DNA of 64,000 bases, from assembly GCA_937923405.1 (NCBI GenBank), contig CALDUY010000002.1, positions 124,001 to 188,000 of the forward strand. Reading direction: 5' to 3'. The position numbers and the translations under genes were made by a program. The stretch is from an uncultured Gemmataceae bacterium (GTDB lineage: Bacteria > Planctomycetota > Planctomycetia > Gemmatales > Gemmataceae). The notes beneath the pieces were generated by a model. The model worked only from the letters and a program-made list of their open reading frames with translations. It was not told the origin of the DNA and ran no database searches. This document shows positions 1 through 8,500 of this stretch, one piece after another; position 1 is the stretch's first letter, and every line of letters begins with the position of its first letter.

Positions 1-2
1 TT

Positions 3-320
3 GCCCGATCGCTGGTCAATCGTCCGCAGGTGATCCTGGCCGACGAACCCACGGGCAACCTCGACTCGAAAACGTCCGACGAAATCATGATGATGTTGAC
101 TCGGCTCAACGCGGAGGGCAAGACCATCATCATGGTGACGCATGAAAACGACATCGCTGAATGGGCCCGTCGCGTCATCCGCATGCGGGACGGACAGATC
201 GAGTCGGACATTCGCAACAAGCGTCCGCGTGGCTTCGGCGATTCGGTGCCCGAGCTGCCCTTGGACAATCTCACTCCGACTTCACCCGTGAATGTACCGA
301 ACAGTTACTCTCCAGGTTGA
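3..320 (+). CDS. ABC transporter ATP-binding protein, C-terminal part (LolD/MacB type)
   Basis: The gene enters from outside the window; the open frame begins at base 3 and ends with TGA at 318-320. It carries the second half of a nucleotide-binding domain: Walker B and D-loop in [13 protein letters not shown], followed by the H-loop in MVTHEND, then a short hydrophilic tail. The PTGNLDS signature is characteristic of the LolD/FtsE/MacB class, which powers transport through FtsX-type permeases. Its stop overlaps the start of the downstream permease (TGATG), so the two are translationally coupled and surely work together. The Walker A and signature motifs are outside the window. Confidence 0.93.
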   Translation, partial: ARSLVNRPQVILADEPTGNLDSKTSDEIMMMLTRLNAEGKTIIMVTHENDIAEWARRVIRMRDGQIESDIRNKRPRGFGDSVPELPLDNLTPTSPVNVPNSYSPG

Positions 321-1696
321 TGCCGATGCTCAGTTATTGGCTGGAAATTGTTCTCGCGATCGGCTTCGTCACGGCGCTCATCATTCCAGTCGCCATTTCG
401 GACAAGGGACGACGAAGTTTCGTTCTTGCGGTGCGCTCCCTGTGGCTGCACAAACTGCGAGCTTTCCTCTCCGTTATGGGCATCATTATCGGCACCGGAG
501 CTGTCATTGCTCTGATGGCATTCGGCGAAGGCAGTATGCAAGACGCCTTGGACGACATCAAGCGAATGGGAGCTACCAACATCATCATCCGTAGTGTCAA
601 GCCTCCGGATGATGGATCGACGGCGAAGCGATCTTTTGTGGCCATCTATGGATTAACTCGTCACGATTACGAGCGCATTGCCACGCTACAGCAGTCGGGA
701 ACGATCACTCGCATGGTGCCGATGCGTGTCTTTCCCGCTGAGATCCGCCGGCTGGAGAAACTCCATAATGGACGAATTGTGGGGACGACGCCGGAATATG
801 CCGACGTCAATCAACTCGAACTTGCCGCAGGGCGATTTTTGACAGACGAAGACTGTCTGGAGATGCGCAATGTGGTGGTCCTGGGAGCGGCTGTAGCGCG
901 CGATTTGTTTCCCTTTTCCGATCCACTGTCTCCCGAGAATCGAGGAACTATTCGACTTGGGCAGTATTTTTACACGGTGATCGGTGTCCTACGCGACCGC
1001 ATGCCGACGGGAGGAACCGGCGGAAGTCAGGCGGCGGAAGATTACAACCACGACGTCTACATTCCCCTAGAAACGACTCGAGCGCGCTTCGGTCGCACCG
1101 TCTTTATCCGACAATCGGGATCTCGTATGGGGGAGCAGGTGGAGTTTAGCCAGATCACCCTCACCGTTTCCGATATTGACAAGGTGCGCCCAACTGGGGA
1201 GGTGATCCGGGAGATCCTTCGTCAACATCCCCGCCAGGATTGGGCAGTCACCGTCCCATTGGATCGACTCGAAGAAGCGGAACGCACCAAGAAACGCTTT
1301 CAGATGCTGTTAGTGCTGATCGCCAGTATCTCGCTGGTGGTAGGCGGTATTGGCATCATGAACATCATGCTGGCCACGGTTACGGAACGCACGCGCGAGA
1401 TCGGCATTCGTCGTGCCCTGGGTGCCAAACGTCGTGATATCACCATGCAGTTTCTGATCGAGGCCGTGGTGCAGACGTCGCTAGGAGGAATTCTCGGAGC
1501 CGTTGTTGGGTTGAGCATCACCTTCTTGGTACCCTGGCTGGCTTCGCTTCTAGGAGAGACCTTGCCGGCCAAGGTCCACGTTCCGTCGATCTTTCTCTCG
1601 TTGGCGGTGTCGGTCACCGTAGGGGTGCTATTTGGCTGGTATCCAGCTCGGCGCGCTTCGCTGCTCGATCCGATCGAGGCGTTGCGGCACGAGTAA
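320..1696 (+). CDS. MacB/FtsX-family ABC transporter permease
   Basis: 458 residues from the ATG at 320, which overlaps the TGA of the ATPase; an upstream in-frame start at 161 would lie inside that gene. An extra N-terminal hydrophobic segment (about residues 6-25) precedes the usual MacB first membrane helix (about 46-65). A large extracytoplasmic MacB-PCD domain follows, then a C-terminal FtsX domain with three membrane helices and the coupling segment TERTREIGIRRALGAK. It ends in the family-typical ARRASLLDPIEALRHE. Together with the ATPase it should form a mechanotransmission-type exporter or lipoprotein/antimicrobial-peptide transporter; substrate unknown. A membrane-fusion protein would be expected upstream, outside the window. 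Confidence 0.93.
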   Translation: MPMLSYWLEIVLAIGFVTALIIPVAISDKGRRSFVLAVRSLWLHKLRAFLSVMGIIIGTGAVIALMAFGEGSMQDALDDIKRMGATNIIIRSVKPPDDGSTAKRSFVAIYGLTRHDYERIATLQQSGTITRMVPMRVFPAEIRRLEKLHNGRIVGTTPEYADVNQLELAAGRFLTDEDCLEMRNVVVLGAAVARDLFPFSDPLSPENRGTIRLGQYFYTVIGVLRDRMPTGGTGGSQAAEDYNHDVYIPLETTRARFGRTVFIRQSGSRMGEQVEFSQITLTVSDIDKVRPTGEVIREILRQHPRQDWAVTVPLDRLEEAERTKKRFQMLLVLIASISLVVGGIGIMNIMLATVTERTREIGIRRALGAKRRDITMQFLIEAVVQTSLGGILGAVVGLSITFLVPWLASLLGETLPAKVHVPSIFLSLAVSVTVGVLFGWYPARRASLLDPIEALRHE

Positions 1697-1710
1697 CCGC
1701 GACAAGTCGG

Positions 1711-2430
1711 TCAATTGCCACGGTGCCCGTTTAGCAGTGCCGATTGACCGCGCCGAAAGACCTCGCAAAGCATCTCCTGATCGGCAGCAGACAACTCGCT
1801 CTGCAGAATGGTGGCAATGGTCTTCTCCACGGGGTATTCGACCCGTTTTAGCTCCACTTTGTAGTCTTCCAGAACAGCATACGAAGCGCGTGGGTCGCCG
1901 TCGCGCGGCTGACCGACCGAACCAGGGTTAATGACCAATTTCTCGCCCACGGTCAGCACATAGGGATGATGCGTATGTCCGATGCAAACTACCTCGACGT
2001 CAATGTGCTGCAACCGGCGCGTCCAGAATTCGACATCGGCAGGAGCATATTCATCGAGGGGATCACGCGGGGACGCATGAACGAGCAGGAACCGCGAGTC
2101 GTTCAACGTCACCGTCTTACTGACGGGAAGCCGACCGAGGTAGCGGAGCTGGTCGGGACGAAGCCGTTCGCGAGTGATCGCTCGGGTGACGCCCGTGAGA
2201 TACTTAAATCCCGCCTTTCCCTGAACGAAGACATTCTGAGCAGCTCCGTGGTCGTGGTTGCCGCGCACCGCATGAGTGGCATGTTGACGCACCCATTCAA
2301 CACACGGCGCGGGGTCAAGTCCATAGTCGACAAGGTCGCCTAGGCAGAGACAAACGTCATGGGGTTCTTGGAGAACCACTTCCAGGGCGGGCCAGTTGGC
2401 GTGAATGTCAGCGACAACGAGAATTCGCAT
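1711..2430 (-). CDS. Calcineurin-like metallophosphoesterase (YfcE/MJ0936 type)
   Basis: 239 residues. All metal-ligand motifs of the short metallophosphoesterases are visible in order: DIHAN at the N-terminus, GDLVDYG (about 31-37), RGNHDHG (about 57-63) and GHTHHPY (about 150-156). Length and simplicity match YfcE-like phosphodiesterases, so it is probably a soluble cytoplasmic phosphoesterase acting on a small phosphodiester, substrate unknown. It converges with the ABC permease gene with only 14 bp between stop codons. The window does not show an operon partner. Confidence 0.9.
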   Translation of the reverse strand: MRILVVADIHANWPALEVVLQEPHDVCLCLGDLVDYGLDPAPCVEWVRQHATHAVRGNHDHGAAQNVFVQGKAGFKYLTGVTRAITRERLRPDQLRYLGRLPVSKTVTLNDSRFLLVHASPRDPLDEYAPADVEFWTRRLQHIDVEVVCIGHTHHPYVLTVGEKLVINPGSVGQPRDGDPRASYAVLEDYKVELKRVEYPVEKTIATILQSELSAADQEMLCEVFRRGQSALLNGHRGN

Positions 2431-2582
2431 GATCTTTTCGGAGGCGGGGGTAGGGTACTCTTGTCGCCGGCTAGGGGCTTAGGGTAGGATAGCATATCCG
2501 GCTAGTTTCTTCCAACTAAACTCCAAGACCGGGTGGTGAACGACTTGTGTCGTTTGCTGAACCGGCCAAGGCAGGAGCAGTC

Positions 2583-2885
2583 ATGAATCTGGAGCGAACC
2601 TATCGCCGGTTGCCACTCCGCGACTTGCTCACCGACGCCGAAAAGCGTTCGCGGGATCTGGCGGAACACTATGGCAACACCTGGATGAATGGCGTCAGCG
2701 ATTTACGCGACCTGAGCCGACCTGTGCGGCGCAAGAGCCATTATCCTACTTTGCTGGCGCTGCAAAACTCTTTACAGAAGCTCGTTCGCCTCACTGCGGA
2801 GAGCGAGGAGCTATTGAACTACCTCGAACAACAGATGGCCGAGATCTGCGATCACGCCAAACGTGAACGGATGAATCGCAACTAG
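2583..2885 (+). CDS. Small conserved-looking protein of unknown function
   Basis: 100 residues starting at the ATG at 2583, chosen because AGGAG at 2573-2577 is spaced 5 nt before it; the frame is open from 2547 but that GTG/TTG-like start has no such site. The protein is charged and alpha-helical in character (RTYRRLPLRDLL, then LTAESEELLNYLEQQMAEI), with no signal peptide or membrane segment. I recognise no family. Its stop codon overlaps by 3 bases the stop of the convergent tyrosine phosphatase gene. Confidence 0.65.
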   Translation: MNLERTYRRLPLRDLLTDAEKRSRDLAEHYGNTWMNGVSDLRDLSRPVRRKSHYPTLLALQNSLQKLVRLTAESEELLNYLEQQMAEICDHAKRERMNRN

Positions 2886-3364
2886 GCGGTTCGAGCCTGG
2901 CCGTCCTCGCGATTTTGGCGAAATCGTCGTGCGAACCATTCCACCGATTCGGCCTGTTCGTCCGTCTCGATCGAGTGCGGACGCAGCTTGCGAATCCGTG
3001 CAATGGCGTTGCTCGCCGTCATGCCCGTGGTGACGAGGTACGCGGCCAAAACCACTCCGGTTCGGCCTAGTCCCGCGCCGCAGTGAACGGCTACGGCCAT
3101 GTTGTTGGCCATCGCCTTGCTAATCGCCGAGACGCAGCGGTCCAGCTGCTCCTGGGTCGGCGGCTCCATGTCAATCAACGGTTCGTGAAAGACCAGCAAC
3201 CCCGACTCGTTGGACCAGTCACGGCGGAGCGGATCTTCAGTCAAGGAGATGAGCAGCTGGATGCCATGCTGACGCAACCAGATGAGATCCTCGACCGAAG
3301 ATGGCTTGGCCAATGCGGCGAGTTTTGGTTTCTCAATCCAGGAGAAGCCCTGTGGTGGTATCAT
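2882..3364 (-). CDS. Dual-specificity / protein-tyrosine phosphatase
   Basis: 160 residues from the ATG at 3364, which has AGGAGAG upstream; the frame runs further 5' but that stretch overlaps the neighbouring release-factor gene. The signature Cys-x5-Arg loop is present as HCGAGLGRTG (Cys95, Arg101), and an upstream Asp near residue 65 (PLIDMEPP) is placed where the general acid normally sits. It resembles the short cysteine-phosphatase family that includes DSP and PTEN-like enzymes. It lies 16 bp downstream of the GGQ release-factor-like gene on the same strand, so both are probably one transcript. Cytoplasmic; substrate unknown. Confidence 0.88.
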   Translation of the reverse strand: MIPPQGFSWIEKPKLAALAKPSSVEDLIWLRQHGIQLLISLTEDPLRRDWSNESGLLVFHEPLIDMEPPTQEQLDRCVSAISKAMANNMAVAVHCGAGLGRTGVVLAAYLVTTGMTASNAIARIRKLRPHSIETDEQAESVEWFARRFRQNREDGQARTA

Positions 3365-3380
3365 CGAATATCTCTCCTGG

Positions 3381-3911
3381 TCAGCGAAGCGGTTTATGTC
3401 CGAACTGAATGCGCAGCTGATTAGCCTGTTCCCAGACCTTGTCGTGGCTGCGTAGAAAATCCCCAAGGTTAGCGGTCGTCGTGCCCAGCACTTCGGCGGT
3501 CTCGCGGAGCCGACCTTGCAGGCTGCACAACACATCGAGAACAACGCCCACTGCGGGCCAGAACCGGGGATCGCGCGGGCTGAGATGAAGACGCCCCTGG
3601 CTATCGCGAGCAGGGGCAAGCTCTGGATGTTCAGCCAAAAACTCCGCCGTCAGGTTCTCCGGAGCAAGCGGCTCTCGTAGTTTGAGGTACAACGCCTGGC
3701 GGAGACGCCGTAGTCCCCGCGCCCGATTCTCGTGTTGGGAACGGCTCTCCTCAGCAATGACGATGATCCCGCTCGGCGGATGGCGAACGCGCACCGCCGA
3801 GCTGGTTTTGTTGCGTTTCTGCCCACCGGGGCCGCTGGCGCGGTAGGTGTCGATCTCACACTGCGCCAGCAGCTGTTCCGCAGTGAGTCTCGACCAGAAC
3901 GAGCGTGTCAT
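3381..3911 (-). CDS. GGQ-motif peptide chain release factor-like protein (ICT1/ArfB-related)
   Basis: 176 residues. The RF-1 catalytic domain is clear: [11 protein letters not shown] with the GGQ at residues 29-31, followed by the conserved HPPSGI and the [17 protein letters not shown] stretch. It lacks the codon-recognition domains of RF1/RF2, so it belongs to the short peptidyl-tRNA hydrolase group used in ribosome rescue. Unlike classical ArfB, which has a Lys/Arg-rich tail inserted into the mRNA channel, the C-terminal half here is a small helical domain (about residues 110-176), so the mode of ribosome recognition may differ. First gene of a pair with the phosphatase. Confidence 0.85.
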   Translation of the reverse strand: MTRSFWSRLTAEQLLAQCEIDTYRASGPGGQKRNKTSSAVRVRHPPSGIIVIAEESRSQHENRARGLRRLRQALYLKLREPLAPENLTAEFLAEHPELAPARDSQGRLHLSPRDPRFWPAVGVVLDVLCSLQGRLRETAEVLGTTTANLGDFLRSHDKVWEQANQLRIQFGHKPLR

Positions 3912-3976
3912 AGCGATCTCATCCGGTCTTGAAACTCGCTAATTCCAGGCCGACCAACTTCGCTCGCGTGGATCGA

Positions 3977-5374
3977 TCACACTTCGAGCTTCCAACCGCC
4001 GTGCATCGGACGGCTCATCATCTGGTTGGCTTCGGCTTGGCCGAACTGCTCCTTGACGGGATCCCAAGTGAGCTTTTTGCCTCCCAGACGCAGGCTGATG
4101 GCCCCAATGTGACAGACCGTCACGGAGCGATGACCAATCTCGGCGGTGCAGATGCAGGGTTTGCGCGTGCGAATGCCGTCGAGCCAGTTCTGCATGTGGT
4201 CGGTGGAGACGTACAGTCGAATGGCATCCTTGGGGAGCGGCTCTTGCAGCAGCTTCGAGGGCCCACCAGCTCGCCCCTTGACGCCGCGCTTGCCCGCAAT
4301 CGGTCGTTCCTCCTGATCGCTCGCTTCGATCAAGCTGCGATTGACAAAGATCCACTTGTTGTCCTCCCCGACAAACAACACGCCGTTGTCATGGCGTGGC
4401 TCCAGCGAGTTGGGCAGCTGGCGATCCGAGCAGAGCAGCTTGGTTCCGTTGGCGTAGGTGTACGTCACCAGGAAGCGCTCGTGACAGTTGAAGCTGTTGG
4501 GATCTCGCTTCGGTTCGGAACCGATCGACTCGACAGCGACGGGACCGCTTTCGTCCATGCCCAGGCCCCATTGTGCGGTGTCTAGATGATGGGCTCCCCA
4601 GTCGGTCATCTTGCCGCCGGAATACTCGTACCACCAACGGAAGGTGTAATGGCAGCGCTCACGGATATAGGGCACACGCGGCGTCTGGCCTTGCCAGAAG
4701 TCCCAGTTCAGGCCATCGGGCACCGGCGATTCCTTGAACGGTCCGCCCTGATCGTTGGCCCCGATGCGGGCTTCGATGTACCGAATTTTGCCTAGCCGAC
4801 CGTTGCGCACCAACTCGCAGGCCAAACGGAACTGTGGCGGCGTCGAACGCTGCTGACTGCCTACCTGGAAGATCGCTTTCTTCTCCTGGGCCACCTTGAC
4901 CAGAGCCTTGCCCTCGTCGATGGTCAGAGTCAACGGCTTCTCACAGTAAACATCCTTGCCTTTCTTCATCGCATCGATGGAAACCAGCGTGTGCCAGTGA
5001 TCGACCGTGCCGACGATAATAGCGTCCAGGTCTTTGAGATCATTCAGCTCGCGAAAGTCTTCAAAAGATTTGACGCCCTTGACGTCCTTCAGATCCTTGG
5101 CCAGGGTCTCTTCGCGGCGATTGCGGTCTACGTCGCAGACAGCGACGACCTGGACGCCTTTTTTCGACATGGCTTGTCGCATGACGTAACGCCCCTGCCC
5201 GCCACAGCCTACCAAGCCGATACGGATCACGTCGCCGACCTTTTTAGTGTCGTCGGCAGCCTGGAGGCGGCTCTCGGCCATTTCTTTCGCATACCACAAC
5301 GGCAGACCAGATGCCACCAGCCCGGTCAAGGTACGTTCAAAGAATCCGCGTCGCGACAGGTTCCCCTTATCCAT
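3977..5374 (-). CDS. Tat-exported Gfo/Idh/MocA-family oxidoreductase
   Basis: 465 residues. The N-terminus has a twin-arginine motif (SRRGFFERT) and a hydrophobic stretch, predicting folded export with bound NAD(P). A Rossmann dinucleotide motif follows (IGLVGCGGQG, about 52-61), then the family EKP motif in YCEKPLTLT. The C-terminal half has the typical alpha/beta domain with WGAHHLDTAQWGL. GAGGAG lies 8 nt before the ATG. Such exported oxidoreductases are highly amplified in planctomycetes and are thought to act on carbohydrates; the actual substrate cannot be read from sequence. Divergent from the helicase gene. Confidence 0.92.
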   Translation of the reverse strand: MDKGNLSRRGFFERTLTGLVASGLPLWYAKEMAESRLQAADDTKKVGDVIRIGLVGCGGQGRYVMRQAMSKKGVQVVAVCDVDRNRREETLAKDLKDVKGVKSFEDFRELNDLKDLDAIIVGTVDHWHTLVSIDAMKKGKDVYCEKPLTLTIDEGKALVKVAQEKKAIFQVGSQQRSTPPQFRLACELVRNGRLGKIRYIEARIGANDQGGPFKESPVPDGLNWDFWQGQTPRVPYIRERCHYTFRWWYEYSGGKMTDWGAHHLDTAQWGLGMDESGPVAVESIGSEPKRDPNSFNCHERFLVTYTYANGTKLLCSDRQLPNSLEPRHDNGVLFVGEDNKWIFVNRSLIEASDQEERPIAGKRGVKGRAGGPSKLLQEPLPKDAIRLYVSTDHMQNWLDGIRTRKPCICTAEIGHRSVTVCHIGAISLRLGGKKLTWDPVKEQFGQAEANQMMSRPMHGGWKLEV

Positions 5375-5591
5375 GTGTTGGCACTCCTCGAAAGTGGTGA
5401 AATGGCTCCTTTATGAGCGCCGGTCATCTTAGCAAGACAACCGCCCGAAGGAAAAAGAAAATGCTCCAGATTGGATTTGTTCTCCAAAAAGGGGCTCGAT
5501 TTCGCCATCGTCGGACTAGGAGATTCCTGATACCCTAGAAGCGAACTCTGTACACCTGTTTCCACGAAGTCGTTTGAATCCGTGAAATCCG

Positions 5592-8500
5592 ATGAAGTTG
5601 CCCGTTTTGCCTTCTGCCACAACTCGGCGAATTACTCCTACTGACGTGTCTCAGTTCGTGCGTTTGGAACAATGCGAACGGTTTCTGCGGCTGCGGCTAG
5701 CTGAACGTGCGGGCCACGACTTTATGGAAGCGTATGGCGTAACGAGCCAACGTATCGCGCCGTTGATGAGTCTGACCGGCCAGCGTTTCGAGGAGCAGGT
5801 CGAAACCGCTCTGACTCCGCGGTTCCGTGTGATCCACTTCGCCCGACAGGCCAACTTTTCGCACGCCCGACCGGACAACAACACCGACCTGCTTCGCGAG
5901 CTTGGCACCCTTGGACCTGGCGAGACGGTACTGTTGCTGCAGACACGCTTGCAAATCCTCCTGGAAGGATGGTTGCTTCGCGGGGATGTCGATTTGCTCA
6001 AGTGCCAGCGATTGGAGGACGGTTCTCTCGACGTACTCATCACCGATCTGAAATCTACTGCCGAAGTCAAGGTGGAGCATCGCTTGCAGGTCGCGTTCTA
6101 TCATCTGATGCTCGAACGCTTGTTTCAGAGCCACGGCGTCGCAGTGTCCCGACAGCGCACGGCAGTACTGTTTCGCGGGCTGATCGATCCGACTCCAGAA
6201 GAGAAAGCGGAAGCCGCCCCACGCCAGGCAGCGGCCCTCGTGGAGTATCAACTAGAGAATTATCAGCTCGAAATTGTCGCCGATCAGTCCATCTACAATC
6301 AATCCGCCTACGATTTGTTGTTGGGACCGGAATCCACGGCTCGCCGCATCGCTGAGAGCGACCTCGATCATTTGCCCTATTGTCTCTCCTCAAAGTGTGA
6401 TGGCTGCCTGTATACCGAGTTCTGCATGAAGAGCAGCGCCGAGACCGAGGATCTGTCGCTGTTGCCTTACCTGAGCGGTACGGAGAAAGAAGCCTTGCGG
6501 CGCGGCGGGGTAACGACGATTCAATCGTTGGCCACGCTCAAACAGTTGGTCAGGGGACCGCAAGACCGGCCCGAGTTGATTCCGACTCCCGGTCGAGAGA
6601 TGCAGATCAAACAGTTGGCCGCCACTTGGCCGGTCGGCCCGCGCTTGGACGAACTGATTCATCGCGCACGAGCGTTTCGGAAATATGTCCGCCAAGAGGA
6701 CATTGACGCTGTGCAGTCCATCCCCGGCCAGGGCAATAGTTCTTTGCCCAGTTCCAGGCCGGACCTGAACCCCAACCTGATCTGGCTGTACCTCGATGCT
6801 CAGCACGATCCACTGGAGAATCGTGTCTATCTGCTGGGGGCGCTGGTGGTCGCTTGCAAGGACGGGGAAGCGGTGGCCCGGCGTTGGGTGGTTCATCTGA
6901 CCGAGGGACCGCCCAACTCGTCGGCGCGGGAGCGGAAGTTGTACGTCGCCTGGTCACACGATCTTTTGCAGGCGGTCTTAGAGGTGGCCCAATCAGCCCA
7001 GTCCGAGCCGGGCGAGGAACCAACGAAGAGAGCACCGATCCACATTGTCTTCTTTGATCGTCAGGAACAGCGGTTCTTGCTGGAAGGACTGGCCCGGAAC
7101 TTTCCAGCCATGCTAGAGCGCACGCCGCCTCTGTACGACTTCCTGACGCAGCTGGCTCCCTACGATTCGCCGCTGGCCAGTTTTCTCGACGAGGAAGTGC
7201 GCACCTTCAAGAACTTCCCTATGACCTGCCAGTCGTTGCAGTCGCTGGCAACCTTTCTCAAGTTTGACTGGAACACCCCATATCGCTTTCGCGAGCTGTT
7301 CAAGGCCCGTCTGTTCGACTATCTGGGCAAACTCGACTTGGAGGGGACGTCGAAATGGTACATCAAGCGAGCGCGGTTCGGCAGTGCGATTCCTACAGAG
7401 TACGCCTACGCCGCCTGGGGAGCGCTTCCGACCCCACGCGAGGGGCAAAGCGACGAGTTCGCCGATTTCCGTCCTGTCACGCGCGACTTGCTGTTGGCCT
7501 TCGAGGTTCGTCGGTTGGAGGCGATGGAGCAGGTCGCTAGTGCGATTCCGGCCAATCGCAAAACGCAGAAGACCCCGTTTCATCTGCCCCAACTGGCGGA
7601 CTACGAGGATAAGGCCCGCGATCTGGCCCATGCTCTGGACGAATTCCTTCGCATCGAACGCATCGTTGGACTGGCCGACTGGAAGGCGATTCGCCACGTT
7701 CAGCCGGAACAGCGTGTCTTGATGGGCGAGTGTCTGCTGGTCCGCTATAGCGAGGCCGATCAGGAACCGGAAGTCGCCGCACGCAATCGCGAGAACGAAC
7801 GGCGTCGACTTTTGCGCGAGGCCTACGAGGCCGAGTTCCGCGCCAACAATCCCGAGAAACGGGTGAATCTCAGCAAGCAGCAGCGAGACGAAACGGCCTG
7901 GTCGCCCGAGGGGCTGCGGCTGCGATTGCGCATCGAGACGGAAGGTCTGGATTGCGACCTGGACGAACTGTTGCTGCTGTCCACGCTGCGCGACGGCGAA
8001 CAGGTCGTGGTGTATTCGCGCTGGACCGAAGACGAACGCTTGCCGCTGGAGCAGCGAAGCCCGTTCACACCAACGCCGAAACAACTGATCTACGGCCAAC
8101 GGGCAGAACTGGTCCGCGTGGTGGTCACTCAGCGCGACGAGATGGGCAAGGCCAAGACCGCCTTCGCCGAAGTGATCTTGCGGGAGTCACGCGGCAGCCA
8201 GCATACCCAGCCGTTCGTCTTCGGCGCGTACAACCGACCGCTGCTCGACGGGGAACTGTACACTCTGGATCCCTGCCCCAACGAGTGGTACGCCTACTGG
8301 TGTGCCAAGGTCGTGGAAGGGCTATGCCAGGGCCAACCCAACGAACTGTATCATCGGCTGATACAGCCACCCGCTCCGTCGGACGGCGCGGGATCGCCTG
8401 GACAACAGGCGTTTCTGGCTGGCCTGCAGGCGTTCCATCGAGCCGGACTGTTGCATGACTTTGAAGCTAGCAAGCGCGAGTTCATCGGCGGCCATGCGAC

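Noticed and set aside
3929-4585. 218-residue plus-strand frame across the Tat oxidoreductase
   Set aside because: Antisense to a clear Gfo/Idh/MocA gene, with no start signal or similarity.
7113-8099. 328-residue antisense open frame inside the helicase gene
   Set aside because: Shadow of the 1435-residue gene; low-complexity Arg/Gln/Ala-rich translation with no recognisable domain.
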